Part shown: one piece after another, positions 8,194-23,100 of the stretch
Position numbering within the stretch: position 1 is the stretch's first letter
Layout: every line of letters begins with the position of its first letter
NCBI GenBank assembly: GCA_934749845.1
Contig: CAKVHQ010000003.1
Location: forward strand, 51,707 to 115,706
From: an uncultured Clostridia bacterium
GTDB lineage: Bacteria > Bacillota > Clostridia > Christensenellales > UBA1242
Direction: 5' to 3'
DNA: 64,000 nucleotides
Notes under the pieces: model-generated
Told to the model about the DNA's origin: nothing
Database searches by the model: none
What the model saw: the letters and a program-made list of their open reading frames with translations, nothing else
Program-made: the position numbers and the translations under genes

Positions 8194-11100
8194 CACTTTT
8201 TGTTAGCGAAGAAGAAAGAAAATACATTAAGGTAGTTTATAGTGACGGTCAAGAAATTGACTTAAGTGGCAACACTGTTTTGTCTAGTGGAACAAGCATT
8301 TATGTGATTTATGCTCAAACCGACGATGCTAACCCAGATGTTACACCAAATTTGGTTATTAGAACTTTGGGCGGAAATGAATTCCAGCATTTAGAAGCAA
8401 ATTTAAAATTTGTTTTAAGAATTTCAGCAAAAGACATTTCTGTTAAAGCCTATGGCGAAAGAGAAAATATTCTTTACGTTGAACAAAATAAAGAAGTTTA
8501 TGTTTCCTATACATTAAATCCAAACGGAGCATATGCTAAAGGAATAACCTGCGAAGGCTATGATAAGTCCTTAATTGATGTTGATATTGATTACAGTGAA
8601 GAATTGCCTTTAATTAAAATTAAGGCTAAAAATGTAAGTGGCAACTTGCAGACAAGTTTTAGACTTAAACTTCCAAATGGATACGAAAGTGAAACAATTT
8701 ATGTTTATCCTTATGTTGAAGCACAAAAAGTTAACTTGACCGCTCCAAAAATAACCGAGGAATACGGTCAAAGCATTGCCGATGCTAAATATGATGCGGG
8801 CAATCTTGAATCTCTTGTAATTGCAAAAGGCGGATATACAAAACTTAATGTGGTTGCTTTAAACCAAAATTCTGTTGCGACGGTTTATGGTCAAACTTTT
8901 GCTCTTGTGGATGAAACAGATAGAAACTTTTTAAAGATTAACGATGAAGGTTATATTACCGCTCGTGGAGTTAAAAAAGAAGATGGTAGCATCAAAATTA
9001 AAGCAACGATAAAAACACTTGCTCCAGTGTTAGACGAAAATGAAAATTGCTTGGGCGATGCAACAGTTGTAGAACACGAAATTGAATTTAGTGTTACAGT
9101 TTTTGTGCAAATTTCAAGCATTTCCCTTGATAAACAATTTGCTGACCTATATTTTAGAAACAACGTTTGGTATGAAAACGGAGTTTTAAGCGCAATTAAC
9201 AAATTATCTGTTAATTTGAGCATGTATCCATCTAATGCTGTTGCAGATAAAATTGAATGGCAACTATCAAACAGTGATGACCTTTATATTAGCACAAGTG
9301 ATGACGGCAAACTATGTAATATAGTGGCTGACGAAATTCTTGCAGGTCAAAGCAGTGACACAAGAAATCTCACTTTAACTGTTTTTGTTACACAACAAAA
9401 CAAAGTGTTTAGCCGAACAGTATATATAACATTAAAAAGAGTTTACATTCCAACAAATGTTGTTATTGATGGAGTTAAACATAGTTCAAACGGAAAAGTT
9501 GAGTCTGTATTAAACAATGAACTTTACTTAGATGTTAGAGAATTAAACGATAACACATTTATTCAATTTGTTTCTCATGTTACTGGAACAAATTCAGCGA
9601 TAAAACCAACAAACTCAAAGGTTGGATATAAAGTTGAAAGTGGAAGTAGCATAATTGCAGTTGACAACAACGGAAATTTAACTTTCAAAAAAGATGATAA
9701 TGGTAAATATCAAAGTGGTGTGTGTGAAATTACGGTTTACGCACAAGGCTCGATATACGATAACTACGGCGATCCAAAAGTTAAACAAACAATAAAAATT
9801 ACTATTGCAGATGGCAAGTCTATAGAAACCGCATATAAAATTCAAAACAAACAAGATTTTGAAAATATGTTTAAAGATGCCGAAATCGAAAATCACTATT
9901 ATAAAATTGTTAATGACATCTATTTAGGAAGCTTTAGTTTGAATCATGAGGAAGAAAGAACCAAAGCACCAAGATATTTGTCTGGCGGAAATCACACAAT
10001 TTATGGAACATTTCCTAATGCAATTTTTGGCATAGTTAATAAAAACTGTGTAATAGAAAATTTAAACATAAATGCAAGTGTAGAAAACAATGATGTTTCA
10101 AGTGGTTTTGCTATTTTGACATGGTCAAACTTGGGTATTATAAAAAATGTTAATATATCTTTGCAAAAATTTAATTTAAAACTTTCAAGTAGTGTAGATT
10201 ATGCCGAAACTATTACGATTGGCACAATTGCAGCTGTAAATACTGGAACAATTACAGATTGCAGTGTGCAAGGCGATATAAATATTGATGGTAATAAAAG
10301 AAATCCACATTTCATTTTTGGTGGACTTGTTGGTACAAATGCTGGAACAATTTCGTCAAATAATAAAAATTTTGAAGCGAAGAATGATTCAAATGAAACT
10401 ATTACAAACTTCTCTGGAAAAATTTCAATTAGCAATCTTCTATATACCAACAAATACGGCACAATAATGCTAAGTAACTATATAGGTGCAGTTTGTGGTT
10501 TTAACTACAACAAATTGCAAGGTTTGAGAGTTGATAATGCTCAAATAATAGCACAAGGCTTAAGAATTGAAAACAATCAAGAAATTGCAAGTGGTTTAAA
10601 TAATGTTGGCGGGCTTGTTGGTTATAGCACCGCTGAAAGATTAGAAGATGGCGGTTCAATTTTCCCAACCATTAGCGACAACTATGTTAACTGCATAGTT
10701 AAAGGTAACTCTAATGTTGGTGGTCTTGCAGGATTTATTTTACTAGGAACAATATCAAATAACATCGTTGAATTTTATGAAACTGATGAAATTTATCAAA
10801 ACACAAACTCAAAATTCTTTGTAATTCAAGGCGAAGAAAATGTTGGTGGACTTGTTGGAGAAGCTCAAAATTCAATTATAAAAAATAACTATGTTAGGAA
10901 CTATGCTGAAAAAATTTACATTAAAGGCACAACAAATGTTGGTGGTTTGATTGGTGCTGTTGGCAATTCTAATGTAACATCATGTTTTGCTTATGTGAAC
11001 ATGCAAGGCACAACAAATGTTGGTGGATTGATTGGAAGCACCGATGTTGTAGCTGATGGAGATGACCGTGTTTATACTAGTGAAATTTCAAACACATATT

Positions 11101-14100
11101 CTCGTGGAAAAATTGATGATAGCGAAAACATCACAAATGTTGGAGAATTGATTGGCTATTGGATTAAAGACCAAACAGCAACCTTAACAAATTCATATTC
11201 TACAATATTATTATCAAATGTGACTGCAAATGATGATGCAAACAATGTTTACTACAATAAAACAGCAAGCGAATTAGCAACTATCTTTGGTAGTGAAATA
11301 TTTAAAGATATCTGGAAAATAGATGCTTCATATAATGATGGATACCCAATTTTGATTTGCAACGAAAATAATATGGAAAAGTTTATTGCAACAGAATTGA
11401 ATGTTGAAATTAAAGAAAGTTACAAAGATAACGAAAGAATTTTGGTAAAAGTAACTGAAAATTTAATCTCATTAAGTGATATTGTTTCAATAACAAATCA
11501 AATTGGTGGCGAAGTTTCGTTAAATGATTTAATTTTAAATTCAACCAATTTGGAAGTTTTTGAAATAAATAATAAAAATCAAATTGTGTTTAAGTCTTAC
11601 GGAAAAGCAAAACTTTCTGTAGCATATAAATACAATCGTTCACTTAACAAGGAAATTGACATAGTGTTTGTGCATGATGTTAAAGACTTTGGATTAAAAG
11701 ACCAAAATTTAGATAATTTAAATAAATTGAATGTTAGAACAAACTCAAACACCTTACTTTATACTTTTGCTAACGATAGCAATGGCAGTCTAACAGCTAA
11801 TAATTTGTTTATTAAAGTTCAAATTGCAAAAGTTGATGCACAAGTTAGTGATAAAGATGCCTTTAGATTTAATGGCTACGAATTTGAAACAATGGAAATT
11901 GATGGTAACGAATATTATGTTGCATATTTGCCATTAGGTTCGATTGTTTTGCAAACTTTGCAAAAATTAGAAAGTCAACTTACTCTTTCGGTTGTTGAAA
12001 AAATTGATAATGAGTATATTGAATTAACATCAAAACAAAATCTTACTCTTAACATATTTAATGGAATAACATCAATCTCGATTGATAAAGAGTCCGTAAA
12101 CCTAACCACAATAAACGAAATTGAGTTTACTGTTACAATAATTGCAGATATTGAAAACATTGAAGACCTTGAATTTAATGTTACTGAATTAGACAATCAA
12201 AATCACATTAAATTAGATAACAATAGCTCAAACTACGATTTGATTTTGATTTGTGCCGAAAACGAAAATAATCCTTTAAAAAATCAAGACGGAACATTTA
12301 CTCACACTTTGAGATATGTTTTAAGAATGCGTGATGAATATTTGCTCTTGAACAGTGAAAAAGGAAACGAAAGACTTGAACTTAAAGAAGGCTTTGCAAC
12401 AACATTAAAATTTGATTCAAGTTTAAGCGATAGTTTAAGCAAAACATTAAATATAACTGTTGAGCCACAAGATTTGCTTAAAATTGATGTTGTACATTTC
12501 CCTAACGGTCAAGAAACACGAACAAGTGTGGACGATACTTCTTTGTACGAACCAAACGAATTGCCAAGCAACACAATCACACCGGGCGAATTTGGTTTGC
12601 TTATGATAGACGTCTATCCAGAGTATGCTTACTATGATGAAATTGAAGTGTACTACGAAGCAAACAATAGTAGCAAAATGACATTCGTTCAAGCAGCGTT
12701 TGCTAATATTAACAATAGCACAAGTCAAAAATTTGTTGAGGTTAAACCTAGTGCATTATTCTATAACGAAAAGATTATTTTAAGCAGAATTTCTCAAGTT
12801 GAGATGGAAAATGGTTCTTTAACTAAAACATTATTTACTGGCAGATTATATGTTAAAACCTTAATTTCTTCTTCAACTATTGCTGGAACAAGATACACAA
12901 TTAAAGTTAAAGCCACAAGATACGATAGCGATGGAAATGTTGAATCTGTTTTGGAAAGCAAGCCTTTAGTTATAGAGTCCTTGCCAAGACCAAGCGTTTT
13001 GATTACAAGTGACGCAGACGACATTCAAACAGATGATAATGGCGCTATTGTTTATATCGCAAGAGGAACAAGCCAAACTGTTACAGCAACAACAACTAAC
13101 TACACAAAATATGCAGACTTTGCTATGCAGTTTAAGAATTTACACTTTGTGCATGAAGATGATGAGTTTAAAGATTTAACACTAGATAAAGAAGAACCAA
13201 GACTTGAGCAATCGGGCAATAGTGCAACAATTTTTATCCCACTAGTTGTTAAAGCAGGAACTGAAATTACAGTTTCAGCAACTGTTAGCCGATTTATTAA
13301 CGGAATTGAATATCCAAGCGTATCGTCAATTAAATTTATTGTTGTTGACTATATCATAACAGGCTTGAAAACAGACCAAGTTAACAACTCGATGAATATT
13401 CCATCGGGTCAAACAAAATTTGTTTCGCTTGAACTTATCACAAAAAATGCAACTGAACAAAACAGCAGTGAATATATTGGATACAATAATATTTTAACTT
13501 CATATAATAACCAATTAAGAGCATATGAATCCTTAATTGAAACAGAAGAAATCAAAAAACAAAAAGAAGAAATTGAAGCGCAGATTGAATACTATGAAGG
13601 TTTTTTAGAGAATCTTGAAATGCTTTTAAACAAAATTGATGAAAAAATTCAATTAGATAATGAAACGATTTCAACTTTGTCAAACAACACTTGGAAGTGG
13701 GCAGAAAATGGCAGCACAGTCGACCTATCCACCAAGTTTGAAGCAACGGATAATAACAATTCCACAAGTCCGTTCTATTACATTTCTTTGCGTAATAATA
13801 TTGGAGATGAAAGTTCTTCATTTTTGAAAATTGAAGGAAAAGCAACTCGTGACGAACCATTAACATATATTAGTGCCGAATTTAACTTTAAATATGAAAG
13901 TGGTCAAATTAAATTCTTATTTACTGAAGATAATACAGAAACAACCAAAAAATATGTTGCTTGTGGATTGGAAATTTATATTGTTACAAGTGCAACAATA
14001 GATAAACCAACCCCAATTAGCACTATCGAACAATTCTTTGGAATGAATGATGAAGACTACATTTTGATGAATGATTTATACTTAACAACTCAAGATGCTT

Positions 14101-17100
14101 ACTTTACCAGACCATATTCTCAAGAAAGTGTTGAAAACAATACGGGCAACTATAATTTCTACTACTACGATGAAAACACAAGATTCACTTCTATCGTTCC
14201 AAAGTTCAAGAGTTTTGATGGTAATGGTAACAAAATTTACATTAACTCGTTTGCACTTTCAACCGATATTGGAGAAAACTTTGGTTTCTTTACCGAGATT
14301 AAAGAAAATGTAATGGTTAGAAACCTTGAAATAGTATTCTTAAATCAAGTGATAGAAACTGAAACAGAAACAGATGGAATTAAAAAAATAGAAAGAAATG
14401 CTACTAACGAATATGTAATTTCTGCTGACGGACTAACCAACTTTAACTTTGGATTGTTTGCTGGGGAAAATAGCGGAATTATCACAAACTGTAATGTTAC
14501 TTACGCAAATATCTTTATTGAAAATAATAACTTACAGTTAGACGAAAATAAATCAAATCAATTTACGGTAAAAATTGATAACAACGAACAAGCAGTTGTT
14601 GGTGGATTTGTTGGTGTTAATAACGGCTACATTACTAATAGTAAAATTGGCGGAGTAGACTTTGAAAAAGATTCATACTCTAGACAAAGCAAAGTTCTTA
14701 ACATTAAAGCAAACGGAACTGTTGGCGGATTTGTTGGTCAAAATAATTACAGAATAAGTTCATGCTATGCATATAATGTTGGAGTTGAAAACACTTCAAC
14801 CAACTTAAAAGATTCATTAACTGCAGGCTTTGTGGCAAGCAACTCAAATAATGGTATCATTATCGAGTCGTTTAGCGAAGGCGGAATAACTTTAAATGAA
14901 AAAGAAATGTCGTACGAAGTAAAAAATATGCAAAACTTTGTTTCTTCAATGGGTAATGTTGGTGGATTTGTTCACACAAATAACGGACAAATTAAAGATA
15001 GTTACAGCAACTTGCCAATAAAAACTCCTTCAAGAAGTGCAGGATTTGTTTATATCAACTCTGGCGATACTGCCATTATTAGCGAATGCTACTCAAGAGC
15101 AGTATCAATCGACCAAACAGACACTTCGGCATTTAGATACTTTACAGGAACTGATAACAAGAGCAAGGTTAACAATTTGGACGGAGCAACAATCACTCAT
15201 TGCTTCTATATGTTAGACCAAGCACCAGCCGAACTCGATAAAGATTTTAAAGAGCCAGCAAATAATATTTCACAATCCAACTTTGCTTCTGCAAACTATT
15301 TCTATGGCTTTGATACAAATATTTGGTCATTTGGTGGTACAAGACCAACTTTATCTCGAACAACACAAGTAACAAGGTCAAATAGATTTATTTCTGGAAC
15401 TGAAGTAACCGATGGCGTTACAACAGGATACAGTTATAGTTATTCTAGTGATACACCTCTTGGAAAACCTATTAACCCAATTATAATTTACGATGCTGAT
15501 TCTTTCCTTCGTGCATTAAACGCAGATGAATTTAAGAATTTTAGCGCAAAGACTTATAATTACAACTTTGGAAACATTAGACTTGTATGTGATATTGATT
15601 TTGAAGCACAACGAGGAAGCGACGAGTTAAAGAAATTGCAAAATGTTGTTTTTGCAGGTCAGTTAAATGGTAATGGCTTTACCTTACAAAACATCGCTAT
15701 TTTAGGTAATGAAAGTGAAGATATGTTTGGTTTATTCAAACAAGTTGGAACAGATAAAAATAAAGAAAAAGCCGAAATATTAAATATCACATTAAATGTT
15801 ACTGAAATTGCCAAAGCAAACAGCAAAATGGTTGGTGTTTTAGCAGGAAAAATTATCAATAGTTCAATTGTTAATACAAACATACATGGCGAAGATGTTG
15901 CACTTGAAGGTCAAAATTTGGTTGGTGGTCTTGCAGGATACATCGGTAAAGACACAAACCTTTCTGGCGTAACTTCAAATGTAAGCGTAACTTCGGCATA
16001 CTCTAATTTCAATGATAACAGCAAGTATAGAGATACAGTTGAAGGTTATGAAAGCAAGAGCGATGTAAGATACTCTCAAAACACTAATGATTATTCTAAA
16101 CTATCATATGCTGGTGGAATTGCCGGAATAATAGACTTAAATCCTAATATAATTACAACAAAAGATAATGGAAATATTTCGTTTACGGATAATGATACCA
16201 ACACAGTTGATTTCTTTACTATTAGCAGATTACGCGTGCAAGGAAGCGTTACAATATCTGGAGAAATTGTAGGCGGAATTGCTGGCTATCTTGCAAGAGG
16301 CTCTCAAATTGAAGATGCAAAACTTGTGTTAGATAGCAACATGCATCTAATTGGCAAATTTGCTAGTGGTGGCTTGGTTGGCGAAAACTACGGCGTGATT
16401 AAAACTAGCCGTGTTGAAGTTGACGACGAATACTTTGAAGAAATAGATAAAGAGTACACAAACAACACAACTTTGGAATTGTTCGAAAATGAAAACACAA
16501 TGCCAAAATATGTTGGTGGCTTGGTTGGCGTAATGCCAGTTGGTGGAATTATCAACTCGTTTAGCAAAGCAAACGTTGTTCATCATAACGCAGAGTATAT
16601 TGGTGGTATTGCTGGCTCGATTGGTCAAACAGTAGATAACGAATATATTAAAGCCTTACAAGAAATTTTAAAAGATGAACTTAAAAAACTTTCAATCGAC
16701 AAGTACTTAATGCTTATTGGCACAGTTGTCGACAAGGTTTACACAACAGGTCTTGTTTACACAAATCCAAACTACATCTATTCTTACAACGATGGTACGA
16801 AAGACATTACAACATCGGATAGTAGCGTAATAACAAATGGTACTATTGAAGGTACTATTTATGCTACACCTAGAAACCATGTCGGTGGGTTGTATGGAAA
16901 AGCAGTCGTTCAAATGTATGCCGAGTTGCCAAACGCAAATGTAAAAGAAGAATTGCTTAACAAAATCTTCCAAAACATTGTTGGAATTAACAACTGGCGA
17001 GATAATATCTCGGGATATGGCGACAGCATAAGATTTACTATGAATGGTGGCGACAGAGACCGAAAAGACGAAAATGATGAAGCTATTAAAGATAGTAAAA

Positions 17101-20100
17101 CAAGTTACACAGGACACACGGGCTACTTGGCAGGAGAAATAAAGTTTGTTGATGCAGATAGTTTTATTGATAAACAAAATAGTCTTACTGGCAATTTCTA
17201 CTTAAATAATTTTATTGGAAGTGCACAAAAAACAACTGGAAATAATAAAATTAACGACCATATAAAAAATCAATTTGTTACAGTTGATGGATTAAGTGTT
17301 GATAAAACCAGCCTATTTAAGTTCGCTTATAATTACTTACATAATGACAAAATTGAAGGGGAAAATTTAACAAAAGAATCAGAAGAAGTTGATTACGATA
17401 ATATTTACACAAATTTAAGGTATGAATATCGTGATAACCAAAACAAATCAGTAATTTATTATGACTCTTTTGACCCAGAGATTTGGGATAAGTCAACCTA
17501 TACCTATCCTAGATTATTTGATAATCAAAGCGAGAGAATAGTTGTTATTAGAACCGAAGATGATTTGTTTGGAATGGCAAACACAACTGGTGTTGCAACA
17601 ACTTACTATTTGGCAAACGATATTGTCCTAACAAGAAACTGGAAACCAATTAAGGGATTCAGGGGAAAATTCTTGAGTGCAGAAGGTGGTCCATACACCA
17701 TCTACAATATAAACATTAACACGAACACAGAATCAAATGTAGCATTCTTTGCCACAGCCGAAGATGCTCAAATTATCAACATAAACTTCGTGTTCGGTGG
17801 TAAGTTAGCACCTGAAATTGATGCAGAAAACAAATATGTATATAAAACAGATGAAGATGGAAAATCGACTGGCGAAATTGTTTTCTCTGGCAATGATTTT
17901 GCCGAATGGAACACAATCAATGGATTGTATCCATTTACAACAGGTGGAGAAGACGCTGGAAAACAAAATTTTGCTGAAACAACATTTAATGACTATAAAA
18001 ACGGTGGCATTAGTGCAACTTTTCAAAATGTAAATGAAAATTCCACAAACACAGGTGCTTTAATTGCATCAAGTGCAGAAATAACCTTACTTTCAGTTGG
18101 AATTAAATTTGCAAAAGATAGTCATGTTAAAGTTGATTATAAAGAAAGCAACCATGCAAATGAAAATAGTTTTGGACTAATTGTTTCTTCTATAAGTGTT
18201 GAAAATTCAAAAATTGCTTTAATTAACAATGTTTCTGTCGACTTATCTCAATTAGAAGCAAACAACGATACTAATTTGTCAAGCACACTTGGTATTGAAT
18301 TTAATTTTGCTAATAAAGAGCAACAAACATTTAATTATGGTGCTTTGATTGGACAAATTAACAATAATAGCAATCAGCAAGATAGAGTATCAGTAAAATC
18401 TATAAATAATTCTCTTTCAACAAAAACAACTATAAATGAAATTACATTAACAAACGAATCAGATTCTCAAAACAACTCGGCAATAAACGTTGGTGGAGTG
18501 ATTGGCTATGTTGATAAAGCACAAATTTCTAACATTTTCATAAATGTTGCAAGTGATGAAGATATTCTCGAAAATCAAATTACTTTAAACTCTGGAAATA
18601 GTGAAATTGTTAATGTTGGTGGCTTTGTTGGAAAAGTAAATAACGCTTCAAGTTTTATTAACCTTCAAAATGAAAGAAAAGTTAATATTACATTATTTAA
18701 CACTATTAGTGCGGATAAATTAAATGATTCTTCAGTTCAACTTAATGCGGGTGGCTTTGTTGGATTTGCAAACGCTTTAACTATGATTGATAACACACAA
18801 AACAATTTTGTGGTTAATAGTAGTATTGAACTTGGCGTTAAGGACACATCTTATAACGCAAACAAAACTATGGTTGGTGGACTTGTTGGATACTCTCAAA
18901 GTTCTAATTTTAGTGGATTAGGAATAAACAGTACCATTACAGTTAAGAACACAACAACTAATGTCTTTATGCTGGGTGGCGCAGTTGGTTTAAGTACTAC
19001 TCAATCAACATTTGAAAATTGCTTAACTGCTGGCGACATTATAGTAGAAAAAGAAAATAATAGTGAAAAAGCAAAATTCTATATTGGTGGCTTTGCGGGC
19101 TTAATTGGAACAGAGCTTCAAAATCAAGTTGAAACAAAAAATGCTTCAAAAAATGGTTCAAAAAGTATTTCGCAATATCTAACCGCTCAAACAAATATTC
19201 AAGTGTCAAGCGACTTGGTAATCAATGGTAATATTGGTGGCTTTGTTGGTTGCTTAAACGAAAATACAGCAGATATACAATGCAGTATCTCTATGGGATA
19301 CATAGATTGCAAACTTGCAAATGTTTTAGATAATGCACACGCTATTGGTGGCTTTGTTGGCTATCATGGTCAAGGTGGAATAAACAAGAGTGTTTCGCTT
19401 TGCACAATATTTGCAAAAAATACTATTAGCAGTGGCTCAAACAATATTGGTGGCTTTGTGGGTTACTTAACAAGCGGATATGATTCATGCTATTATGCAT
19501 ACGAGTTATCTGGTGTTCAAGACAATTATATGTCTATAAGTTCTAATAAAAATTATGGAAACAAATTGTATGCAAATGCAACTAATAGCACTGGTGTTGT
19601 TTATTCAACTCCAACTAAAGATGATTTAATTACGGTTATACTAAACAGTGAAAAAAATAAATTTAGCAGTTTATTAAAAGAAGAAGGAACAAAATTTAAT
19701 CCTATTAGAATTGATGCTGATAATTATCAAACTCTAAAATTTGAAGATAACAAAGCATATATTTTAACTCAAGACATTCAACTTGATGGTAGCGAAGAAA
19801 TTACAAAAACCGTTGGTAAAAATACAGTAGTTTTAAATGGATTTGACGCTTCTAGTTATGATAATGCAAGCGTTGGAAACTTTGTAATTACAATAAATAA
19901 CACTGCAAGACCTTTATTTGACGAAATTGGAGAACATTCTCTTGTTTCAGGTGTGATTGTTGAATATTCAAATATTACCAATATTCAATTGCAAGAAAGC
20001 GAAGTTTTAAGCAGAGTAAACAGCGACCTTGAAGGAAAGCAATATTCAGGCTTTGCAGGACTTACTCTAACCAACAATGGCTCGATATTCGCTTGCTCGG

Positions 20101-23100
20101 TTAAAGGTGAAATTAAAATACCAGCAAATTGGACTAACGAAAATGAAAACAAAGGTCCATGCATAACTTCGATTGCAGGCGATAATAAGGGAACAATTTC
20201 TGGAACAAATTCATCATTAGTTTTAGACTTTAATGGCTTTGGAAAAGGAATTTCTAATATAAATATTTCTGCATTTACATTTACAAATAATGGATATATT
20301 TTCTATTCATACGCTAATGGTCAAATAAAAAATGTTGAAAACTTTGATAAAACCAATAGTATTTCAGGATTTATGTTATATAACAACCAAACAGTTGAAA
20401 ATTGTTATAGTGCAGTTGCTTGTGTAAACACAAATGCTTCAATATCTGGCTTTATGAAAAGAAGAATAACTAACAATAAACTAGATGTTGGAAACATAAC
20501 TAATTGCTACTATGATAACTACGCATTTGCAAACTTAACAGAAGAAGATGATGCTGCTTCCGTTAAGATACTTTCAACAGATAAATTTATGAATCCTGCA
20601 ACTTATTCACAGTATTCAAATAGTACAGATAGTGGAAAGATAGGTCTAGACTTTAGTAAGACAACCATATGGACATTTGATGATACATACAACTATGGAT
20701 ATCCAATATTCTTTAAGTACGCAATAGATAAAAATAACAATGATAAAACAGTTGTTCAAGAAATGACTAAGCACTTGTTAAGGTCTGTTCAAAACACTGG
20801 CGATGGCACAAGCGAAAATCCTTATCAAATCCATCATGCTGGTAGATTAGATTGGATTAGAACTTTGTATTTAACAAAAGAAACATATTTCGTCCAAACA
20901 AATGACATAGATATGTCGTCATTTGGAGAAAATGGTTTTGTAACCATTGGTGGAAATGGATATGATAGTGAAATATTTAATGGTTACTCATCAAATTTAA
21001 CTTTAAGTTACATGATATATAATGGAAAAGAACACATTATCAATAATATCAAAATGGTAGAAAAAGAAGCGGACATTAGATATATTGAAACTAAAACTTT
21101 TGCATTGTTTGAAACAGCCAAGAAAATTGAAAATTTGGGTGTAAAAAGCGAAATTAAATTATTTAATAAAGCTCCTAATCGAATTGCAGGCTTGGTTGGA
21201 ACAATTTCTGTAGAGTCAGAAGTAGTATCGCCAACAATATGGGAAAATACTAAACTTAAAATAAATAATTGCTTTGCTGATGTTAAGTTCTATTTAGAGA
21301 ACATAAATGCCAATATTGGTGGTTTAGCAGCTACTATTCCTACTACAAGAGTTCAAATAAATAGTTCTTCATCGGGAACAGCAGGTTCAAGAATTGACGA
21401 TTATGATGGTTATGTGACAAATTGTTTTACTACTGGAATTATAGAAAATAACACTCAACTTTCTGCAATTAGGCATATCGGTGGAATAAGTGGTGATGGT
21501 GGATATTTTGACAAATCAAATTATTCTTCAGTAATCTTAAAAACTATAAATAATACATTCCCAATAACATATAGAAGTACTTCTTCCGATAGCCCAAGCT
21601 CTTCAGCTTACTTTGACTATAATATATCTTTATGTGGCACAAAAACTAGTCCTAGCTCTATATCATTTGTAGATGATTGGATGTTAAATTTAATTAGCAG
21701 TAATGGAAAATTAGTCCCAAACAATAGTACGCTTGCTTTAAATGGTGACTGGACATATTCAAAAACTAATTATCCTGTTCAAACATGGGTTACAAATAGC
21801 ACCTATGCAAAGAAAATTTTGGACTATGATGATAAAAATAGTGAAAAAGGTATCGGTTCACATATTAGCCCATATCAAATATCAACGGAATTAGATATAA
21901 CTAAACTTAGTGAGAATAATAGCTCTTGCACGAATTTTGTGCTTTTAAATAATATTGCTATAAATTCAAGCAATAGTAATGCTCCAATAAATTTAAATTC
22001 GTCAATTTATATTAAATCGGGCGTTACATTGAATGGTAATGGAAAGACCATAACTATAGATTCTAATAATATTTCAGCATTTAGCAATTTAACTAATGCT
22101 ATAATTTCAGGTTTGACGATTGATAATGTGTATAATCATATTTATAAAGAAAAATATAACATATTGTCTCATAATAACGAAGAATCTAAACAATGCGCAA
22201 TTTTGACAAATAATGTTGAGTCGTCAGTATTATTTAATCTTAGTGTTAAGACAAAAAAGGCGGAAGCTATAGGTAAATCTGGAGATGAAGAATTTTATCC
22301 TCCTGTTGATGTAATTACCATTTCTTCTGGACTCTTTGCTGAGACAGTAAGTGATTCAGTACTGAAAAATATTTCTTTTGATTTTCAATATTGTAATGCT
22401 TCCAAGGATCTTACCATTCTAAAAATTTATACTCAATTACAATTTCAAGGTGAATCAAATTCATTGTTTATTGGTTCTTTGGAAAATAGTGGAATTTACT
22501 CTTGTAATGTTACTGCAAACAGATTGTCAAGCATAACATTGTTATCGAAATCAGCAAAAAATAGCAATTTTGGTATTTTAGCTGGATCAGCAAAAAATAG
22601 TAAAATAGATTCTTGCAATGTTACTACTTCTACAACTTCTATTACTATTAAAAAAGACAAAGATTCTAAAATTACAACTATTAATGCTTCATTATTTGTT
22701 GGATCATCTGTAAATTGTAGCATTAGTTCCTGCCAAGTGGAAACAAGCAATTCAACTAACTTAACCACTACTAAAATTACACTAGGTGGCATTAACAACA
22801 ATACATTTGCAGAAAGTCGTTTTGGTTTATTAGTTGGGTCAGCTAAAAATAGTACAATTAGTAATGTTAAAGAATTTGGTCAAAATGTAGGAAAAATTGA
22901 GATAGATACTTATGCTTCTAAAAATAATATTGGTGCTTTGGCAGGCTACTTATACAGTTGTGTTTTGCTGGACATTAGTATTGGAAAAGAGCAACAAAAA
23001 TGTTCAAGTATTTGGTCATCATTATTTCAGGAAAATCAATATGAGAATTATAAGTATCAATATATTCGAAAGCCATTAGAATTTAATGGAGAATTCACTT

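Noticed and set aside
13510..13680. Coiled-coil segment of giant gene 1 as a separate protein or fusion joint
   Set aside because: The frame is continuous and the paralog has a similar coiled coil at the equivalent place, so it is part of the architecture.
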